DNA of 64,000 nucleotides from positions 4,588,001-4,652,000 of the forward strand of contig JAAHII010000001.1 of assembly GCA_010671905.1 (NCBI GenBank), in the 5' to 3' direction. This DNA comes from Leptolyngbya sp. SIOISBB. GTDB lineage: Bacteria > Cyanobacteriota > Cyanobacteriia > Phormidesmidales > Phormidesmidaceae. The notes under the pieces are model-generated. The model ran no database searches. It saw only the letters and a program-made list of their open reading frames with translations, and was not told the DNA's origin. The translations under genes and the position numbers were made by a program. This document shows positions 42,327-53,544 of the stretch, piece after piece; the stretch's first letter is position 1, and every line of letters begins with the position of its first letter.

Positions 42327-42635
42327 TTATACGATGCCATCGGCCCCGGCACCACAGATTAGAGCACATACTTTTTCTTGGGCGGCTGGGACATAGGTTG
42401 AGCTGTGGAGGGCAGCGATCGCCGCCGCACCGCTGAGTTCTGCTGCGATCCCCAGTTCAAACCAGAGCCAACGAGCAGCGGCCTGCATCTGCTCATCCGT
42501 GACCAACACCACTTCATCCACACAGCTTTCAATAATGTCGAAGTTAATGGGTTCCGTTTTGCGGGGGGGCCAGGGTGTTGGCGCGGGTGGTGACGCTAGG
42601 CAATTCGACGATGGTATTGGCTTGTAGGCTGTCAT
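42327..42635 (-). CDS. C-terminal part of frameshifted threonine/serine dehydratase
   Basis: From PRKTEPINFDIIESCVDEVVLVTDEQMQAAARWLWFELGIAAELSGAAAIAALHS the ORF matches the C-terminal part of fold-type II PLP enzymes of the Thr dehydratase/Ser racemase type. This includes the ELSGAAAIAAL segment and the CGAGAD near the end (usually CGGN). The upstream half is in ORF 42544-43278. Confidence 0.82.
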   Translation of the reverse strand: MTAYKPIPSSNCLASPPAPTPWPPRKTEPINFDIIESCVDEVVLVTDEQMQAAARWLWFELGIAAELSGAAAIAALHSSTYVPAAQEKVCALICGAGADGIV

Positions 42636-43278
42636 ATAGGGTTGGAGCGCCGGTCGCTTCTACGCCAATGACTTTGAGGTTAGGACGATGGGCTTTAGCG
42701 GTCAAACTGATCCCGCTGATCAATCCACCGCCGCCAATCGCGACGAGTAGGGTATCAACGTCAGGCAGCGTATCGAGAATTTCTAGCGTGATCGTGCCTT
42801 GACCCGCGATTACCCAGGGATCGGCAAATGGGTGCAAATAGGCGAGGCGATCTCGTTCTGCTTGAGCCAGCGCCGCCTGATTAGCATCATCCCAAACGGT
42901 CCCCGCGCGAATCACGGTAGCGCTCCATTGCAGCAGTTTGTGGGCTTTGGCCTCAGGGGTATTGTGAGGCAGGTAGATTGTGGCTGGCACCTGGGCAATC
43001 CAACCGGCGTAGGCCACTGCCAACCCATGATTGCCCCCCGATGCGGTGATGATGCCGCGCTTTAGGGTCTCCGGAGGCAGTGACAGCAGTTTGTTGACCG
43101 CGCCCCGCGCTTTGAAGGAGCCGGTCACTTGCAAGGACTCTAGTTTGAGCCAGAGGTGGTCGCAGTTGGGGAGCGGCTGTTTGAGGGCGATCGCAGGCAG
43201 GAGCGGAGTTTGACGAATGTGAGGTGCAATGCGCGATCGGGCCGCTTGCACCGCCGCTAGGGTGAGGGTCTCGGTCAT
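42544..43278 (-). CDS. N-terminal part of frameshifted threonine/serine dehydratase
   Basis: A PLP-dependent enzyme of the threonine dehydratase/serine racemase family. LKLESLQVTGSFKARGAVNKL carries the PLP lysine (SFKARGA), ITASGGNHGLAVAYA the phosphate/substrate loop, and LLVAIGGGGLISGI the Gly-rich PLP phosphate site. The reading frame collapses at VTTRANTLAPPQNGTH. The break lies in a run of seven G on the plus strand (42563-42569); six would give LAPRKTEPINFD and join ORF 42327-42635 to make about 315 aa. It starts 14 bases after the pyrG stop, so the two share an operon. Confidence 0.85.
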   Translation of the reverse strand: MTETLTLAAVQAARSRIAPHIRQTPLLPAIALKQPLPNCDHLWLKLESLQVTGSFKARGAVNKLLSLPPETLKRGIITASGGNHGLAVAYAGWIAQVPATIYLPHNTPEAKAHKLLQWSATVIRAGTVWDDANQAALAQAERDRLAYLHPFADPWVIAGQGTITLEILDTLPDVDTLLVAIGGGGLISGISLTAKAHRPNLKVIGVEATGAPTLYDSLQANTIVELPSVTTRANTLAPPQNGTH

Positions 43279-43292
43279 CTGTAGTCTCGTCG

Positions 43293-44960
<1,668 letters not shown>

Positions 44961-45164
44961 CTATGATCACCCCTACCAACACCATCCTAGCGATGGGCGA
45001 TCGCACTTGCTGCTGTCGTTTTAACCCATTAATTCTGCCATAGGGGTTGATCTTCCGCCCGCTTTTTCTCAATCGTTTTTGGAGTTCAGCAGACGTATTA
45101 GAATCACTGCCAGGAACCATAACTTGTAGCGGTTCGGTTGGTTGGATAGTGACGGCTCGAATCT

Positions 45165-46937
45165 ATGACATTCTCTTCTTTTTGGCAGCTGGGTCTGGGT
45201 GCCCTTAGCAGTTTGGCAATGATAACTCCAGCGATCGCAGATACTGATGATGCTTTATTTTTGGCCTATCCCCCCGCGACCCACCAGACGGTCAGCGATC
45301 GCATTTTCCTCATTGGCACTGCCGACCCCAATCAGCCGGTACTCGTGAATGGTGAACCGATTCTAGACCGCAGCGAGTCCGGTCATTTTGCCCCGACCAT
45401 TCCACTGGCCCTGGGGGAAAACATGATTACCCTGACCCAGAATGACGAAACCCTCACCATTATCGTGACGCGCTTGTCAGCGACGCCGACCGTGCCGTCA
45501 GACTCTTGGTTTATCCCCGACTCTCTAGTGCCCCAGGTGGATATCGCCCGTCCTGCCGGAGAACTGACTTGCTTTGGCCTGCAAGCTATCCCCAATGCTG
45601 AAATCGCCGTCACTTGGGCCGACCAAACGATTGCCCTTGCTCCACAAACCGCCGCTGTTACCTTACCGCCCAACTCAGCGGTGCTGACGTCACAAAATGA
45701 GCCGGTGCCCTTGGCGGCGACGGTTTATGAAGGCTGCACGATGATTCCCGCTGCAGGAGATCTGGGTCAGCCGATTTATCGCTTGCAGGGGGCGACGGGG
45801 CCGCAAACGGCAATTGCTCCAGGTCAAATCAACCGCCTGGCCAAAACCGACTTGCAAGTCGCTGAGGTCACAGTCGAATCCGGCATTGCCAGAACAGGCC
45901 CCAGCACCAACTACTCGCGAATTACCCCACTGCCCCAGGGCACTCGCGCCGCGATTACGGCGACCGAGGGTGACTGGCTGCGGCTGGACTACGGCGGCTG
46001 GATCCGGACTGCTGAAACTACCATTACCGCAGCAACGGCCCCGCCCCGTTCGATCATGCGCAGCGTCACCTCCGAGCAAATTCCCGGCTGGACGGAGGTG
46101 CGCTTTCCCTTGCAGACACCTGTGCCGATCGCGATTGACCAGACTGCCGACACGCTGACGCTAACGCTGCACAATACCACCCCCCAGACCGATACGATTT
46201 ACTTTGATGTTGACCCCGTTGTGCAGCGGCTAGATTGGCAGCCCGTCTTACCGGATCGCGCGCAGTTCCGGTTTCAATTCCGGACATCGCAGCAGTGGGG
46301 CTATAAAGTGCGGTATGAAGGTACCACGCTGGTGTTGTCGCTCAGGCATCCGCCCGAGTTAGAGAACGATGCATTGGCCGGAGCGACTATCCTGCTGGAT
46401 CCTGGTCACGGTAGCGAAAATGATTTAGGGGCTCGGGGACCCAACGGCTACCCTGAAAAGGATGTCAATCTCGTCGTTTCCCAACTCCTGCGGGATGAGT
46501 TGGAAGTGCGAGGGGCGACAGTCGTCATGACCCGTGAAGGAGACGATGATCTGTTTCCCCGCGATCGCGTCGACATTATCAACGAGGTGGAACCGACTCT
46601 GGCGCTCAGCGTTCATTACAACGCTCTGCCTGATGCGGGAGATGCGATTAACACTGCCGGTATCGGGATGTTTTGGTATCACGCGCAGGCCCATGACCTC
46701 TCCGAATTCCTCCATGACACCCTGGTGCAAGAATTGGATCGACCCTCCTACGGTGTTTATTGGAACAATTTAGCGCTCACGCGGCCCACGGTGACGCCAT
46801 CGGTGCTGCTGGAGTTGGGTTTTATGATCAATCCCGATGAGTTTGAGTGGATTACCGATTCGAATGCTCAAGCCGAGCTGGCAGAGGGACTGGCAGAGGC
46901 GATCGCTCAATGGTTGCAAACGGCGATTCCCGATTAG
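45165..46937 (+). CDS. N-acetylmuramoyl-L-alanine amidase (Amidase_3) with SH3b domain
   Basis: A secreted peptidoglycan amidase of 590 aa. It has a signal peptide (FWQLGLGALSSLAMITPAIADT), beta-rich N-terminal regions, an SH3b-like domain (VESGIARTGPSTNYSRITPLPQGTRAAITATEGDWLRLDYGGWI), a further beta domain, and the C-terminal Amidase_3: LLDPGHGSENDLGARGPNGYPEKDVNL (Zn His and Glu), LSVHYNALPDAGD (Zn His) and VLLELGFMINPDEFEWI (catalytic Glu). It probably acts in septal or pilus-related wall cleavage, like AmiC-type enzymes. Confidence 0.93.
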   Translation: MTFSSFWQLGLGALSSLAMITPAIADTDDALFLAYPPATHQTVSDRIFLIGTADPNQPVLVNGEPILDRSESGHFAPTIPLALGENMITLTQNDETLTIIVTRLSATPTVPSDSWFIPDSLVPQVDIARPAGELTCFGLQAIPNAEIAVTWADQTIALAPQTAAVTLPPNSAVLTSQNEPVPLAATVYEGCTMIPAAGDLGQPIYRLQGATGPQTAIAPGQINRLAKTDLQVAEVTVESGIARTGPSTNYSRITPLPQGTRAAITATEGDWLRLDYGGWIRTAETTITAATAPPRSIMRSVTSEQIPGWTEVRFPLQTPVPIAIDQTADTLTLTLHNTTPQTDTIYFDVDPVVQRLDWQPVLPDRAQFRFQFRTSQQWGYKVRYEGTTLVLSLRHPPELENDALAGATILLDPGHGSENDLGARGPNGYPEKDVNLVVSQLLRDELEVRGATVVMTREGDDDLFPRDRVDIINEVEPTLALSVHYNALPDAGDAINTAGIGMFWYHAQAHDLSEFLHDTLVQELDRPSYGVYWNNLALTRPTVTPSVLLELGFMINPDEFEWITDSNAQAELAEGLAEAIAQWLQTAIPD

Positions 46938-47212
46938 CGCGTCAGGCAATCGTGGGTTGTTGCTGCGGATGCAGGCTTGTCGTAACGGACTACTTGCCAT
47001 TGGTGTCAGTGAATCAGCACTGAGGATGCTAACCATGGCTCGGCATCAGCCCCCTGTAAATGCTTGGGTTAGGAATCCGTTCTCCTGACGTTCGGTTCTA
47101 CACCTAACGAACGCCCGAGCTTTCCAGTACTCTCTACATAGCTGGAGAAAATTCTTGATGATGGCTAGAGCAGGAAGTTTTGAGCCCATCGGTTCAGATT
47201 AGGGAGGCGATT

Positions 47213-48769
47213 ATGGAGGCAGCAGTTAACCATACTCGTTTGAGCGATCTACTACTTGATGCAGAAGGATTTTTAGGGAGCAGCCCTCTGAATAGTCCGG
47301 GGGTTCGGGGCACTCAAGCGAGACTTGTGGCTGAAGCTGAATGGCGTGCTGCGATCGCAGCCTTGACGCAACTGTTGCCGACGTTACCGCGTCCTACCCA
47401 GGGCCCCAGCAGTCATCATCAACTCAGTGGCATGGCGCTATCAGGGCCACTGCCCGTCTTAAACGAGGCTGACTTTGGCAAATGCTTTGAGTCTTGGGTC
47501 GTGACGCCGCAGCCTTTGGCCAGTGCCTTACAAGGGCAGCATGCGCTGTTACCCGCGTCAGGCGCGACGCCGCCACCGTCCTTGCTCAATGACCAAATTT
47601 TGCCGTTAACCCTGAATAATCCCTTACTGGCTGAGCGGTTTTGCTTGGTGGTCAGTCCGGCCCTCACGATGGCGATGGTTTTGGGCCAGCCAACCGGGGG
47701 GAGTCCTTGTTTTCAGTATTCTTTTGATCCGGCAACGCTGCTCGTGCTGTGGGAGCAAGTGCGTCTGCATATTGCCGAGACCGCGACGACTAGCCTCGAT
47801 CGCCTCGAACAGCACTTTTCGCAAGCTATTGGTGCGCCAGACTATCGGGTCGTCACCCGTTTCACTCAACTCATGACGGCCCATTTGCCCCATCGTCAAA
47901 ACACCGCGCTACAAGCGAACGAAGAACGAGGAAACCTGCGGTTCACCAACTGCTCGGAACAGATCATGGGGACGAGTCCTAATCGTTCCTCTAGTGCCTC
48001 CCAGTCGCCGTTTCTAGCTTCCATCACGACTCCAGAAGCCGTCCACGAGTCAGCGGATCAACAAACTGAACTGCTCCAGGCGATGGCCCATGAAATCCGG
48101 ACCCCGCTGACAACGATTCGCACGCTGACGCGATCGCTGCTGCGTCGCAAGGATGTGACTAAGGACATGAAAAAGCGGCTACATCGTATTGATGCCGAAT
48201 GTACGCAGCAAATTGATCGGTTCAACCTGATTTTTCGTGCCGTTGAGCTAGAGACGATGGAACGAGATCGCCCGCGCTCTTCGTTGACCCCGATCGCTCT
48301 CAATCAAATCTTCCACGATGCGATCCCGAAGTGGCAACAACAGGCAGAGCGCCGTAATCTCAAGCTCGATGTCACGCTGCCCCCTCACCTCCCTCGGGTG
48401 ACCAGCGACCCTACCCTGCTGAACGAAGTCCTTACCGGCGTGGTGGAATGGTTTACCCAATGCTTGCCACCCCAGAGCCATATTCATATGGGGGTGATGC
48501 TGGCTGGACATCAGTTAAAACTGCAGTTTGAAGCCGCGCCGCTGAACGGTCACTGCTCTCCTGAAGCGGACGTCAGCTATCGTCGTCCGCCACTCAAATC
48601 GGTCGGCCAACTCCTCAGCGTGGTGCCGGAAACCGGTGGCGTTAGCCTGAACCTCGATGTCACCAAGAATCTGTTTGAATTGTTGGGAGGCAAACTCATC
48701 TTTCGGCAGCGGCCTGAGCAAGGTGACGTATTGACTGCGTTTCTACCTCTAGATACGCGAGAAATCTAG
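47213..48769 (+). CDS. HisKA-domain sensor kinase with degenerate ATPase domain
   Basis: A 518-aa protein from ATG 47213, which has AGGGAGG upstream; the track's TTG 47180 is less likely. An N-terminal half of unknown fold (a GAF-like sensory region is possible) is followed by an intact phospho-acceptor H box, ELLQAMAHEIRTPLTTIRTL (His293). The ATPase half is recognisable only by position. The N box lacks its Asn (LLNEVLTGVVEWFTQCLP), no DxGxG is seen, and the G2 region reads GGVSLNLDVTKNLFELLGGKL. It may be phosphorylated in trans or act as a scaffold. Confidence 0.8.
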   Translation: MEAAVNHTRLSDLLLDAEGFLGSSPLNSPGVRGTQARLVAEAEWRAAIAALTQLLPTLPRPTQGPSSHHQLSGMALSGPLPVLNEADFGKCFESWVVTPQPLASALQGQHALLPASGATPPPSLLNDQILPLTLNNPLLAERFCLVVSPALTMAMVLGQPTGGSPCFQYSFDPATLLVLWEQVRLHIAETATTSLDRLEQHFSQAIGAPDYRVVTRFTQLMTAHLPHRQNTALQANEERGNLRFTNCSEQIMGTSPNRSSSASQSPFLASITTPEAVHESADQQTELLQAMAHEIRTPLTTIRTLTRSLLRRKDVTKDMKKRLHRIDAECTQQIDRFNLIFRAVELETMERDRPRSSLTPIALNQIFHDAIPKWQQQAERRNLKLDVTLPPHLPRVTSDPTLLNEVLTGVVEWFTQCLPPQSHIHMGVMLAGHQLKLQFEAAPLNGHCSPEADVSYRRPPLKSVGQLLSVVPETGGVSLNLDVTKNLFELLGGKLIFRQRPEQGDVLTAFLPLDTREI

Positions 48770-48886
48770 CGATGCTTGAAGCGGCGCTAACGTCGCTAGT
48801 CTCTTCTGATCTCTGACCGTGATCAGAGTTTGGCCAGTGCCGGTGCTAAGGCTGGGAAGTCGGGCCAGTGTGATGACTGATAACGT

Positions 48887-49567
48887 CTATAACAGAGCGG
48901 GTGTGACCAAGAGTTGAGCCGGATCAATCGCCTGCAAGTGGTGGTAGGCGTTTTTGACGACAGCTTGTCCGCGCAAAAATCCGGTATTCGCGGCTGGACA
49001 GGCATACATTAATGTCTGTTCAGTAAATTGCTCTTTTAACTGCTTGACCTGTCTCAACTGTCGTGGCCAGTGAAACGTTTTGGAAAACCGCAGGGGTTGC
49101 AGTTGGCCCTCACGGTTGGGCAATAAATGCCGCCCGGTGAAGAGAATGCCTCCCTGTTGTGACAAATAGACGCAGGCTGACCCCGGCGAAAACCCTGGTG
49201 TCCAGAAAACCTCACCCCAGCCAGGGAGTGGGTAGCGATCGCGATAGGTCACCACATTGGGCAAGTCTGGTAACAAATAGGCTTCCTGCTCTTGGACTAG
49301 AACCGTCGGGCAATTCAAAACCGCCTGCAATGCTTTCGCCTCGCCGCTAGCCCCCCGATGGGTAATCACCCAATAGTGCACTCCACCGCGATCGCGCAAA
49401 AAATCTAGCACCTCTGGCTCGTTAGCGGGGGCATCAATTAAGAGATTCGTCGTTTGCCCGGCCTCATCTTGTCCCTGGCAAAAGTAAGCCGTGCCCCCGA
49501 GGGTGGCACGGTTCGGGGCGCAAGCATATATGCCTTCTAAAATTAGCCGAGGGGGTTTGACAGACAA
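48887..49567 (-). CDS. MBL-fold protein with degenerate metal site
   Basis: A 226-aa protein with the outline of metallo-beta-lactamase-fold hydrolases: NLLIDAPANEPEVLDFL, YWVITHRGASGEAKAL, FWTPGFSPGSACVYL and GGILFTGRHLLPN. The metal-binding HxHxDH is replaced by HRGASGE, the usual TPGHTPGS is TPGFSPGS, and the Asp after FTG is Arg. It probably binds no di-metal centre and may be a pseudoenzyme. Cellular role unknown. Confidence 0.8.
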   Translation of the reverse strand: MSVKPPRLILEGIYACAPNRATLGGTAYFCQGQDEAGQTTNLLIDAPANEPEVLDFLRDRGGVHYWVITHRGASGEAKALQAVLNCPTVLVQEQEAYLLPDLPNVVTYRDRYPLPGWGEVFWTPGFSPGSACVYLSQQGGILFTGRHLLPNREGQLQPLRFSKTFHWPRQLRQVKQLKEQFTEQTLMYACPAANTGFLRGQAVVKNAYHHLQAIDPAQLLVTPALL

Positions 49568-49965
49568 GATAAATCGCCTTAAACAACCAGGCTTAAGGCA
49601 GCGGCATGCACAGTTTGCAGCTCGGCCTTAGCACAGTTTTTCTTGAACAGTTGTTTACCCTAGCATGGGAACCGACAACCTTTGCTAGGGTATTGACAGT
49701 GCAAGGCTCGATTGCCAACGCTTTAGCGTGGTGTTGCCCGACTCCGGTGCCATCGGTATCGCGATCTGCGGCATTGGCATGGTTTTGTATCTCTTTTAGG
49801 ATGCGTCCGTCTAAACCATTGAGATATCCTGTGGGGTATGCCGATTTATCGTCACAGTAGAATTTAAGAGAACAAACGATTGGTTGAGTCATTTCCAGCA
49901 GCTTTAGTAGCGGTAGTATTGGGTAACGGCTTGCCTAACGTGAGACAAGCAGGAACCCTGAGCAC
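49568..49965. other. Intergenic region, nothing recognised
   Basis: The 398 bases lie between divergent genes. Overlapping track ORFs on both strands (49593-49892 and 49606-49860) are not supported by ribosome sites or family resemblance. Promoters for the MBL-fold and site-2 protease genes are expected here. Confidence 0.4.
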
Positions 49966-51441
49966 ATGCTGATTCTATTGCTGTTACTCAGCATTTTTAC
50001 TTACTACGTGGTGAAAAAGAGCGTTGCTGGTTTGACGCGCACACCTACGTGGATGCTCTGGCTAGTGATGATGATTCCCGCGTTTGTCTTAGCCTTATGG
50101 AGCCTGAGCGATCGCGCCGAAGATCCTTTCCCGATTGGCGTATTGCTGGGGCTGTTTATTGTTTGTCCCGTCTTGTACTGGTTCCTGATCCAGTGGGGGC
50201 GCATTCCACAAAAAGTGGGTCAGCAGGCACCCTCAGCACAGCAAACCGCCGCCGAAGCGGTGAAAGCGGCGGCTGAAAAGGCGACTATTCCCCCGTTAGA
50301 AAAGGAAGAAGAAGCCACCATTCAACATTGCTTTCCTTGGTCGGTCTATTACCTACAAAATATTGAATACCGCCCTCAAGCGCTCATTTGCAAGGGCCAA
50401 CTCCGTGCTTCACCGACAGTGGCCTACAACACCGTGCGCGAAAACATTGAAACCCATTTTGGCAAGCGTTTTTTAGTGGTGTTTCAAGAAGGGCTGAATG
50501 GCAAACCCTTTTTTGCCTTAGTGCCTAATCCTGAACGGCAAAAGTCCAATCAGTCAGAGCGACCCGAAAAGCTAGCGCGTCCGGGGTTGGCGTTGGGCCT
50601 GTTCATTGCCACTCTGTTTACTACGACGGCAGTCGGCGCGTTTATCGCGGGGGTCTCTGAAGAGGCTTGGCAAGCGGATCCTTCTTTGTTTTGGCAGGGG
50701 GTACCCTATGCCGTCTCACTCATGCTGATTTTGGGGGTTCATGAGTTTGGTCATTATGTCGCTGCGCAACGTTACAAGATGAAAGCCACGCTGCCTTATT
50801 TCATCCCCATTCCTTTTTTCTTAGGCACGTTTGGGGCGTTCATTCAATTGCGATCGCCGGTTCCTAATCGCCGTGCTCTCTTTGATGTGGGGATTGCGGG
50901 ACCGCTGGCGGGTCTGGTCATGGCTCTCCCTTTGCTGATTTGGGGCCTAGCCCATTCAGAGGTGGTGAGTATGCCGGAAAATGCCAGCCTGCTGAATTTT
51001 GAAGCCCTCGATCCAGGGGCTTCTATTGCCTTAGCTCTATTGAGTAAGCTCGCCTTGGGTAGCCAGTTGGGCATGGATAACGCTATTCATCTACATCCAG
51101 TAGCGGTGTCGGGGTGCTTAGGGTTGGTCGTCACGGCTTTAAATCTGATGCCCGTCGGGCAACTGGATGGCGGGCATATTGTGCATGCGATGTATGGCCA
51201 GCGCAACGGAGCTATTATTGGTCAAGTTTGTCGCTTTCTGGTGCTCGGTCTCACCTTCGTACACAGTGAGCTCTTTATCTGGGCTATTCTGTTATTCTTT
51301 ATTCCCGCGATTGATGAACCGGCCCTCAATGATGTGAGTGAGCTGGATAACAAACGCGATCTCTGGGGTCTCATCGCCTTAACACTTTTGGTCTTGATTG
51401 TATTGCCCACGCCAGGGCCGTTGAAAGCGCTGCTGTTTTAG
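49966..51441 (+). CDS. Site-2 protease family zinc metalloprotease (M50, EGY-like)
   Basis: An intramembrane protease of 491 aa. Two N-terminal membrane helices precede a soluble segment rich in Ala/Glu and a domain with FPWSVYYLQNIEYRPQALICKG. The catalytic HEFGH is at residues 259-263 and the third ligand in NLMPVGQLDGGH (Asp401). GNRE-like and long PNRRALFDVGIAGPLAGLVMALP helices match the EGY/slr0643 branch found in cyanobacteria and plastids. Likely substrates are membrane-bound regulators; none is adjacent. Confidence 0.92.
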   Translation: MLILLLLLSIFTYYVVKKSVAGLTRTPTWMLWLVMMIPAFVLALWSLSDRAEDPFPIGVLLGLFIVCPVLYWFLIQWGRIPQKVGQQAPSAQQTAAEAVKAAAEKATIPPLEKEEEATIQHCFPWSVYYLQNIEYRPQALICKGQLRASPTVAYNTVRENIETHFGKRFLVVFQEGLNGKPFFALVPNPERQKSNQSERPEKLARPGLALGLFIATLFTTTAVGAFIAGVSEEAWQADPSLFWQGVPYAVSLMLILGVHEFGHYVAAQRYKMKATLPYFIPIPFFLGTFGAFIQLRSPVPNRRALFDVGIAGPLAGLVMALPLLIWGLAHSEVVSMPENASLLNFEALDPGASIALALLSKLALGSQLGMDNAIHLHPVAVSGCLGLVVTALNLMPVGQLDGGHIVHAMYGQRNGAIIGQVCRFLVLGLTFVHSELFIWAILLFFIPAIDEPALNDVSELDNKRDLWGLIALTLLVLIVLPTPGPLKALLF

Positions 51442-51492
51442 CCGCAGACGTAATTAGTTGGCTTTGGTGCGTTCGTTTTGCCCCTTGGTTCC

Positions 51493-51969
51493 ATGACTCA
51501 AGAAATTACTCGCTGGCTTACCGAAATTCGCACGCTGCAGCAGCAATTGGCAGCGGTCCGTCAAGAACGGGATCAGGCTTACCAAAGTGCTGCTAACTGG
51601 CGGCAACGCTATGACGCCGAAGCGAAACAACGGCGTGATGAGGTCGAGACCCTGAAAGCGACTGAAGCAACCTTGCGGACAGAATTATCGATACTGCGAT
51701 CGCACCGCACCGATGCCATCACTGCTGAGTTGGAAACCCAACTCGATAGTCGTAACCTGCAGTCTATGGAAGGGCTGCGGGCTGAACTGATTAAAGCGCT
51801 ACAAACGTGCGATCGCCTGCAACAAGCCCTGAATGCGGAAAAACACGATCACGCGGAAACTCGCCAGACCTTGACCTCGGCCTTGGGGGAAGCGATCGAT
51901 GCGTTTAACCCGGTTTCTAGCCTGGTCAAGCAGGGAAAATCTAAAGCCCATGAAAATGGCCAGACCTGA
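51493..51969 (+). CDS. Coiled-coil protein of unknown function
   Basis: A 158-aa protein from ATG 51493; the track's 51478 is a TTG. It is almost entirely coiled coil: MTQEITRWLTEIRTLQQQLAAVRQERDQAYQSAANWRQRYDAEAKQRR and later LRAELIKALQTCDRLQQALNAEKHDHAETRQTL. There is no membrane segment or enzymatic motif. It follows the site-2 protease gene by about 50 bases and may be co-transcribed. Confidence 0.75.
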   Translation: MTQEITRWLTEIRTLQQQLAAVRQERDQAYQSAANWRQRYDAEAKQRRDEVETLKATEATLRTELSILRSHRTDAITAELETQLDSRNLQSMEGLRAELIKALQTCDRLQQALNAEKHDHAETRQTLTSALGEAIDAFNPVSSLVKQGKSKAHENGQT

Positions 51970-52269
51970 ATGGTGAGATATGGATCAGCGATCGCCGATG
52001 GCCCAGGCTTTGCTCAACTCGATCGACTAGCGGCCCGATGACGGATGCTCGGTGCTGCGTGATGCAATCGGAAAACTCCCTTGAATACCGTTACTTTGAG
52101 ATAGCGCTACAGATCGGTGCCGAGAGCGATGGGAGCAAGGGGGCTAGGGAGCAGGATGTGTAGTCGGAGTTTAGAGAATCGGTATAATTTGCTGGCTGGA
52201 CTATTCGACTTTGATACTGTGAAAAATTCCATCGGTTAGACACAATCCAGATTTCTTTAACCAAGTGTG
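51970..52269. other. Intergenic region with a short repeat and a -10-like box
   Basis: GATGGGAGCAAGGGGGCTAG...GGATGTGTAG at about 52128-52163 has an inverted relative at 55325-55354. A TATAAT box near 52183 could belong to the promoter of the downstream lipoprotein gene, but no good -35 is seen. Confidence 0.45.
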
Positions 52270-53379
52270 ATGAAAAAAGCGACTTCGATGGCAGGCGTTG
52301 CTCTGCTGACTAGTCTCTCACTGGTAGGCTGCAACACTGCTCAAATTGACACCGCTACTGGGCAAGGGTCGCTGGTTACCTACCAATGCAAAGACGGTAC
52401 TGAATTTACGGCTCGATTGTCGGCGAATGAAGCCGTGGCGGATTTGCCTGATCGCCCCAACTTGGCTTTGCCGCTGGTCGAGTCTGAGTCTGGCACTACC
52501 TATAGCGACGGTAGTACCAAGTTGCTGATAGATGGTGAAAAAGCGGTTGTTGAAGTCAATAATGCGATCGTTCTGACGGAGTGTACGCTCGCAACCGCTA
52601 CGGCTGAGCCGTCAACTCCCGACTCTACCCAGAGTCATAATCCCTCCACTGAGAATTCAAACCAGTCAACTAATAGCAGTGGGGCCAGTAATTCTAGCCG
52701 CCCTAATGGCACTCGTACCCAGCGTGTTCAGTTTGCGGCTGGGTCGACGAGCACCACCGTTGAAGATGTCATTGTGGGCTATGAAATGGTTGACTACGTG
52801 CTGGGGGCGCAAGCAGGGCAGTATGCCAACGTCAGCATGGCGACTGACAACCCCTCCAACTATTTCAATATTTTGCCCCCTGGCAGCGATCAGGCAATTT
52901 TTATGGGTTCCGTAAACGGCAACCAATATGAGGGGACGTTGCCTGCGAATGGTGACTACCGAATTCGGGTCTACCTGATGCGTAATGCGGCTCGTCGTGA
53001 CGAAGCTGCCGACTACCGGCTTGAAATGATCATTTTCGGTGGGGGCGGCGGCACATCAGGTGGTCGCAATGTTGAGGGAGATGCTCTAGTACCGGGGACG
53101 CCCTATAACGCGACAGGAGATATTCCCTGTGTCATTGGCCGCGATGGGGCCGATAATTTCTGCGCCTTTGGCGTGGTGCGTGAGGGGGGTGGCGATGGCT
53201 TTGTCGAAGTCACGAATCCGAATGGCAGCACCATCTCTATCTATTTCCAAAATGGTGTGGCGGTCAGCGCTGAAGGGCGGAGCGGAGCCTTTTCCGCCAC
53301 TCGTCAGGGCGACGAGACGATAGTTTTCATTGGTGAAGATCGCTATGCCCTTCCGGATGCAGTGATTTACGGTGGCTAG
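52270..53379 (+). CDS. Lipoprotein with MliC-like domain and beta-rich C-terminal region
   Basis: The signal peptide and lipobox are clear (MAGVALLTSLSLVGCNTAQ). Residues about 35-115 resemble an MliC/lysozyme-inhibitor domain: VTYQCKDGTEFTARL, LPLVESESGTTYSDGSTKLLIDGEKAVVEV and a final Cys (LTECT) to pair with the first. A Ser/Thr/Asn-rich linker leads to a beta-sandwich of PPC type (VDYVLGAQAGQYANVSMATDNPSNYFNI... YRIRVYLMRNAAR) and a last domain with two cysteines. It is the first of three consecutive secreted-protein genes. Confidence 0.78.
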   Translation: MKKATSMAGVALLTSLSLVGCNTAQIDTATGQGSLVTYQCKDGTEFTARLSANEAVADLPDRPNLALPLVESESGTTYSDGSTKLLIDGEKAVVEVNNAIVLTECTLATATAEPSTPDSTQSHNPSTENSNQSTNSSGASNSSRPNGTRTQRVQFAAGSTSTTVEDVIVGYEMVDYVLGAQAGQYANVSMATDNPSNYFNILPPGSDQAIFMGSVNGNQYEGTLPANGDYRIRVYLMRNAARRDEAADYRLEMIIFGGGGGTSGGRNVEGDALVPGTPYNATGDIPCVIGRDGADNFCAFGVVREGGGDGFVEVTNPNGSTISIYFQNGVAVSAEGRSGAFSATRQGDETIVFIGEDRYALPDAVIYGG

Positions 53380-53544
53380 GGCGATCGCTAGCGGCGACTC
53401 TTGATTCCTGCCTCACCTTGATTTTTAACCGTGACGGGCTAAATAAGAGGGCAAACTCAGAGCTTTCCGGTTTTAGAAACTTTTAAGCTGGTTTGCTCAT
53501 GATCCCCTTTAATATTTTCCCACTAGTAATTATAAAAATTTGCT

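Noticed and set aside
49593-49892. Minus-strand ORF of 99 aa upstream of the site-2 protease
   Set aside because: Composition is mixed, there is no motif, and it is matched by an overlapping plus-strand ORF; probably chance.
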